A stretch of DNA of 64,000 nt from Catelliglobosispora koreensis DSM 44566. GTDB taxonomy: Bacteria; Actinomycetota; Actinomycetes; Mycobacteriales; Micromonosporaceae. A program made the position numbers and the translations under genes. Location: the NCBI RefSeq assembly GCF_000379685.1, contig NZ_KB903249.1, positions 1,319,911-1,383,910 on the forward strand. Direction: 5' to 3'. Below are positions 61,596 through 64,000 of this stretch, one piece after another. The notes beneath the pieces were generated by a model that made no database searches, had not been told where the DNA came from, and saw only the letters and a list, made by a program, of their open reading frames with translations. Position 1 is the first letter of the stretch; each line of letters starts with the position of its first letter.

Positions 61596-62701
61596 GGCAG
61601 TTTGAGAACCCAGCGGTAGGCCTGGACGAGACCGGTGTCGAAGCTTGCCGCTGAACCCCACAGGAAAAGGCGGAAGCGACGGTAGAACGGGTCGCCCCAG
61701 CGCTTGACGACATCGTCACGGGCCGCGTCGAGACGCCGTGCCCATTCCGCGCACGTGAGGTGATAGTTGTGGCGGTCGTCGTCGACGCTGATCAGCTCGA
61801 ACGGCGACCGTGCCACGTGCCGCAGATATTGGTGCAGCACAAGGGGAGAGGACTTGCCCGGATAGATGTAGCGCGCCATGAACGTGGACACCCGGTGCTT
61901 GCTGCGCATGGCCAGAGCGTCTAGGTAGACCCGTCCGCCGGGCTTGAGCCAAGACGCGTACTGCCGCAGTGTCGTCTTGTAGTCCGGGATGTGCTCGGTG
62001 ACGCCCATGTTGACCACGGCGTCATAGCGGTGCCGCGCCTTGAACTCCAAGGCGTGCTGGCGAATCACCTCGGCCGGCAAGTCCTCACGCTTGATGAGGT
62101 CGTTGAGGTAGCGCTCGGACTCCTCGGCCAGGGTCAGCGCCGTGACCTTAACGCCCCGTTTGCCGGCGTGCTCCATGAACGCACCCCAGCCGCCGCCAAC
62201 CTCCAGCACGTGATCGCCGGGCTTGGCCCCGATGGCTTCCAGAGCCAGGTCCATTTTGCGGGTCATCGCGTCTTCCAGCGGTTCGTCGTCGCGCTCGAAG
62301 ACACCCTGGGTGTAACAGCGGTGGCGCTTGTCCATAAACGTCAGGAAGAAGTCAGAGTCATTGTCGTAATGCGACGAGATGGCCGGGCGGTCGGCCTTGA
62401 TGAACCGCGTGATCCACGCGATCGGATGCCGGTCATGGAACATGCCCCGCATCTTCAGCGCTGTCATCAGATCGCCCTCGATGTCGAGCCAGCCGCGCAG
62501 GTAGGCGACACCGATGGCGAACTGGTCGAGCCCGGCGAGCGCCTGAGCGCCGCGCGGATCCGTGGCACGGACGGTGAAAAGCGGGCTATCGGGCCCAAGC
62601 GTGACCATCGTGCCGTTAACGTCTTCCACCGCGAAAGAAACCGGCTTCCGGGTGGCGAAATAGCTGCTATAGCGCTTGGAAATAGTGTCGGCCAGTGCCA
62701 T
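61592..62701 (-). CDS. Cyclopropane-fatty-acyl-phospholipid synthase-like methyltransferase
   Basis: From ATG 62699-62701 it has 369 residues (upstream TTG/ATG starts add up to three). The SAM site is HVLEVGGGWGAFMEHA near 161-176 and the family pattern runs through MEHAGKRGVKVTALTLAEE and GRVYLDALAMRSKHRVSTFM. It methylates or cyclopropanates unsaturated acyl chains in membrane lipids. The C-terminal FLWGSAASFDTGLVQAYR has Ser where related enzymes usually keep Cys (WGC or NACAG). Confidence 0.8.
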   Translation of the reverse strand: MALADTISKRYSSYFATRKPVSFAVEDVNGTMVTLGPDSPLFTVRATDPRGAQALAGLDQFAIGVAYLRGWLDIEGDLMTALKMRGMFHDRHPIAWITRFIKADRPAISSHYDNDSDFFLTFMDKRHRCYTQGVFERDDEPLEDAMTRKMDLALEAIGAKPGDHVLEVGGGWGAFMEHAGKRGVKVTALTLAEESERYLNDLIKREDLPAEVIRQHALEFKARHRYDAVVNMGVTEHIPDYKTTLRQYASWLKPGGRVYLDALAMRSKHRVSTFMARYIYPGKSSPLVLHQYLRHVARSPFELISVDDDRHNYHLTCAEWARRLDAARDDVVKRWGDPFYRRFRLFLWGSAASFDTGLVQAYRWVLKLP

Positions 62702-62844
62702 AAGCATCAATCTAACGAAGAGTGGTGAACAGCGGGAGTCTTCTGTGTCTGATGCCAGTTGATGTCCGGAACCGGAAGGCGCTAAACCTCCGGCGCGGCC
62801 TTAGCGTAAGCGCACCGTTTTCAGACACGCATAAGGAGCGATCT

Positions 62845-64000
62845 ATGCGGTTAATCATCGCGGCGCTGGCCGCGGTCCTGACAGCTGCCGGGGCGTTATC
62901 AGCCCAGGCTCTGGCAGGCCCGGCCCCGCTTGAGGCCGAGCCGGCCGCCGCTGACCCCAGCGGGTATCTGGCCGTCGCCGACGCCATCCCGGATAGCTAC
63001 CTAGTCGTCCTCAAAGGACGGCCAGCCGTTGGCATTCAGTCCAAATCCGCCGTGACGAGCGAGGCGAACTCGCTCACTACCAAGCACGGTGGCAAGACCG
63101 GTGCCATCTTCTCGGCCGCCCTGCGCGGATTCGCGTTCACCGGAACCGAGCAGCAGGCCCGTGCCCTCGCGGCAGACCCAACCGTCCAGTTCGTCCAGCA
63201 GAACGGCCGGGTGTCCGTTGTGGAGACCCAGCCCAACCCGCCCTCGTGGGGGCTCGACCGCATCGATCAGCGCAACCTGCCGCTCGACCAGTCCTACACG
63301 TATCCGGCGACCGCTTCCTCGGTCCACGTATACGTTTTGGACACGGGCATCCGGCGTACCCACCAGAATTTTGGCGGGCGCGCGGACATCGTCTTTGACA
63401 ACGTTGGCGATGGGCGCAATGGCGTTGACTGCCACGGACATGGCACCCATGTCGCCGGAACGGTCGGCGGCTCAACCTATGGCGTGGCCAAAGGCGTGCG
63501 TATCCATGCCGTCCGCGTCCTTGACTGTGGCGGCAGCGGCGACGACAACAAAATCGCCGAAGCCATCGACTGGGTGACCCAGAACGCGCAAAAGCCAGCC
63601 GTGGCCAACATGAGCCTCGGCGCCCAAGGCAGCCACGCGGGCATGGAAACCGCCGTGCGGGGCTCGATCGCCGCCGGCATCACCTATGCGCTCGCGGGCG
63701 GCAACAACAACCAGAGCGCCTGCAACTTCACGCCCGCACGGGAACCGCTCGCCATCACCGTTGGCGCGACGGAATCCAATGACGCGCGTGCTTCCTATTC
63801 CAACTACGGCACCTGTCTGGACCTGTTCGGCCCGGGCTCAAACATCACGTCAGCCGGGCACAACAGTGACACCGGCACCGCGACGATGAGCGGAACGTCG
63901 ATGGCGTCGCCGCACGTGGCCGGGGCGGCGGCGCTTTACCTCGCCGCCAATCCAAACGCGACACCGCAACAGGTGCGTGACGCGCTCGTGAACGGCGGGA
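62845..64000 (+). CDS. Secreted subtilisin-family (S8) serine protease, 3' end outside window
   Basis: The open frame starts at ATG 62845 with AAGGAG seven bases upstream and runs 385 codons to the window edge. A signal peptide (about 1-24, LSAQALA) and an I9 inhibitor prodomain (about 45-130: PDSYLVVLKG, ADPTVQFVQQNG) precede the catalytic domain. The triad is visible: YVLDTGIR near 163-170, HGHGTHVAGT near 198-207 and SGTSMASPHVAG near 350-361. The proteinase K-like pattern includes NMSLGAQGS and AGGNNNQSACN. It is an extracellular endopeptidase. The C-terminus is missing. Confidence 0.9.
   Translation, partial: MRLIIAALAAVLTAAGALSAQALAGPAPLEAEPAAADPSGYLAVADAIPDSYLVVLKGRPAVGIQSKSAVTSEANSLTTKHGGKTGAIFSAALRGFAFTGTEQQARALAADPTVQFVQQNGRVSVVETQPNPPSWGLDRIDQRNLPLDQSYTYPATASSVHVYVLDTGIRRTHQNFGGRADIVFDNVGDGRNGVDCHGHGTHVAGTVGGSTYGVAKGVRIHAVRVLDCGGSGDDNKIAEAIDWVTQNAQKPAVANMSLGAQGSHAGMETAVRGSIAAGITYALAGGNNNQSACNFTPAREPLAITVGATESNDARASYSNYGTCLDLFGPGSNITSAGHNSDTGTATMSGTSMASPHVAGAAALYLAANPNATPQQVRDALVNGG

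Overview
The window is high-GC chromosomal DNA from an actinomycete. GTG starts are common and coding density is high. Many families are typical of the phylum: an Scr1-type regulator (XRE HTH plus DUF5753), a LytR-CpsA-Psr protein, a SigE-family ECF sigma factor, an FHA-ABC transporter, a Mth938-like protein, and CBM2-bearing cellulases. TTA leucine codons occur in ordinary genes (for example the sigma factor near 60655 and the patatin near 9066), which argues against Streptomyces. A Pseudonocardiales-like soil saprophyte is my best guess, not a proof. I saw no rRNA, tRNA, CRISPR array, insertion sequence or prophage gene.

Layout. 1-8.9 kb: lipoprotein fragment, two divergent APH-fold kinases, a SUFU-domain protein, a small membrane protein paired with a multicopper oxidase, a half-length GNAT, a frameshifted NmrA-type gene, a lipoprotein metallopeptidase and a large membrane protein. 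8.9-16.9 kb: patatin and acyltransferase (lipid turnover), pentapeptide protein, CsbD stress protein, NUDIX, a pterin dehydratase-like/VOC fusion, SemiSWEET, CYTH and epimerase genes, and a TetR regulator. 17-24 kb: secreted GH6 cellobiohydrolase, YdeI, aldo/keto reductase and Scr1 regulator divergent from an ATP-grasp ligase. 24-34 kb: cell-wall genes (class A PBP, LCP), a 450-bp GATC palindrome region, an unusual short ValRS, an OafA-like acyltransferase, trmB. 34-45 kb: TPR-like membrane protein, ketopantoate reductase-like enzyme, secreted SGNH hydrolase, DHA2 exporter with a C-terminal wing-like domain, thioredoxin/DUF4395 pair, FHA-ABC exporter, Na+/H+ antiporter. 45-50 kb: AA10 LPMO, Ser/Thr kinase, GH1 beta-glucosidase. 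50-56 kb: K+ uptake (TrkA/TrkH) and an alpha-glucoside-type ABC operon without its ATPase. 56-64 kb: tam, a serine protease overlapping a small domain-only gene, adenosine deaminase, MazF-like toxin, BASS transporter, membrane-tethered sigma factor, cyclopropane synthase-like enzyme, and the 5' part of a subtilase.

The strongest functional theme is cellulose use. GH6 cellobiohydrolase, LPMO and beta-glucosidase are scattered over 33 kb, yet each is preceded by a 14-bp palindrome matching or close to TGGGAGCGCTCCCA, the operator described for the LacI-family regulator CebR. In the GH6 promoter the box fills the spacer between -35 and -10. A fourth box sits at 50209 beyond a 420-bp hairpin-rich segment upstream of the beta-glucosidase. 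No CebR gene and no shared ATPase (MsiK type) lies in the window.

Other unexplained structure includes: large inverted GATC-centred hairpins at 27.8-28.2 kb; a bipartite DNA word TCCNNNGTGGA that recurs across the window in several reading frames; a stand-alone copy of a protease N-terminal domain encoded in the overlapping downstream gene; and two apparent frameshifts that are either sequence errors or gene decay.
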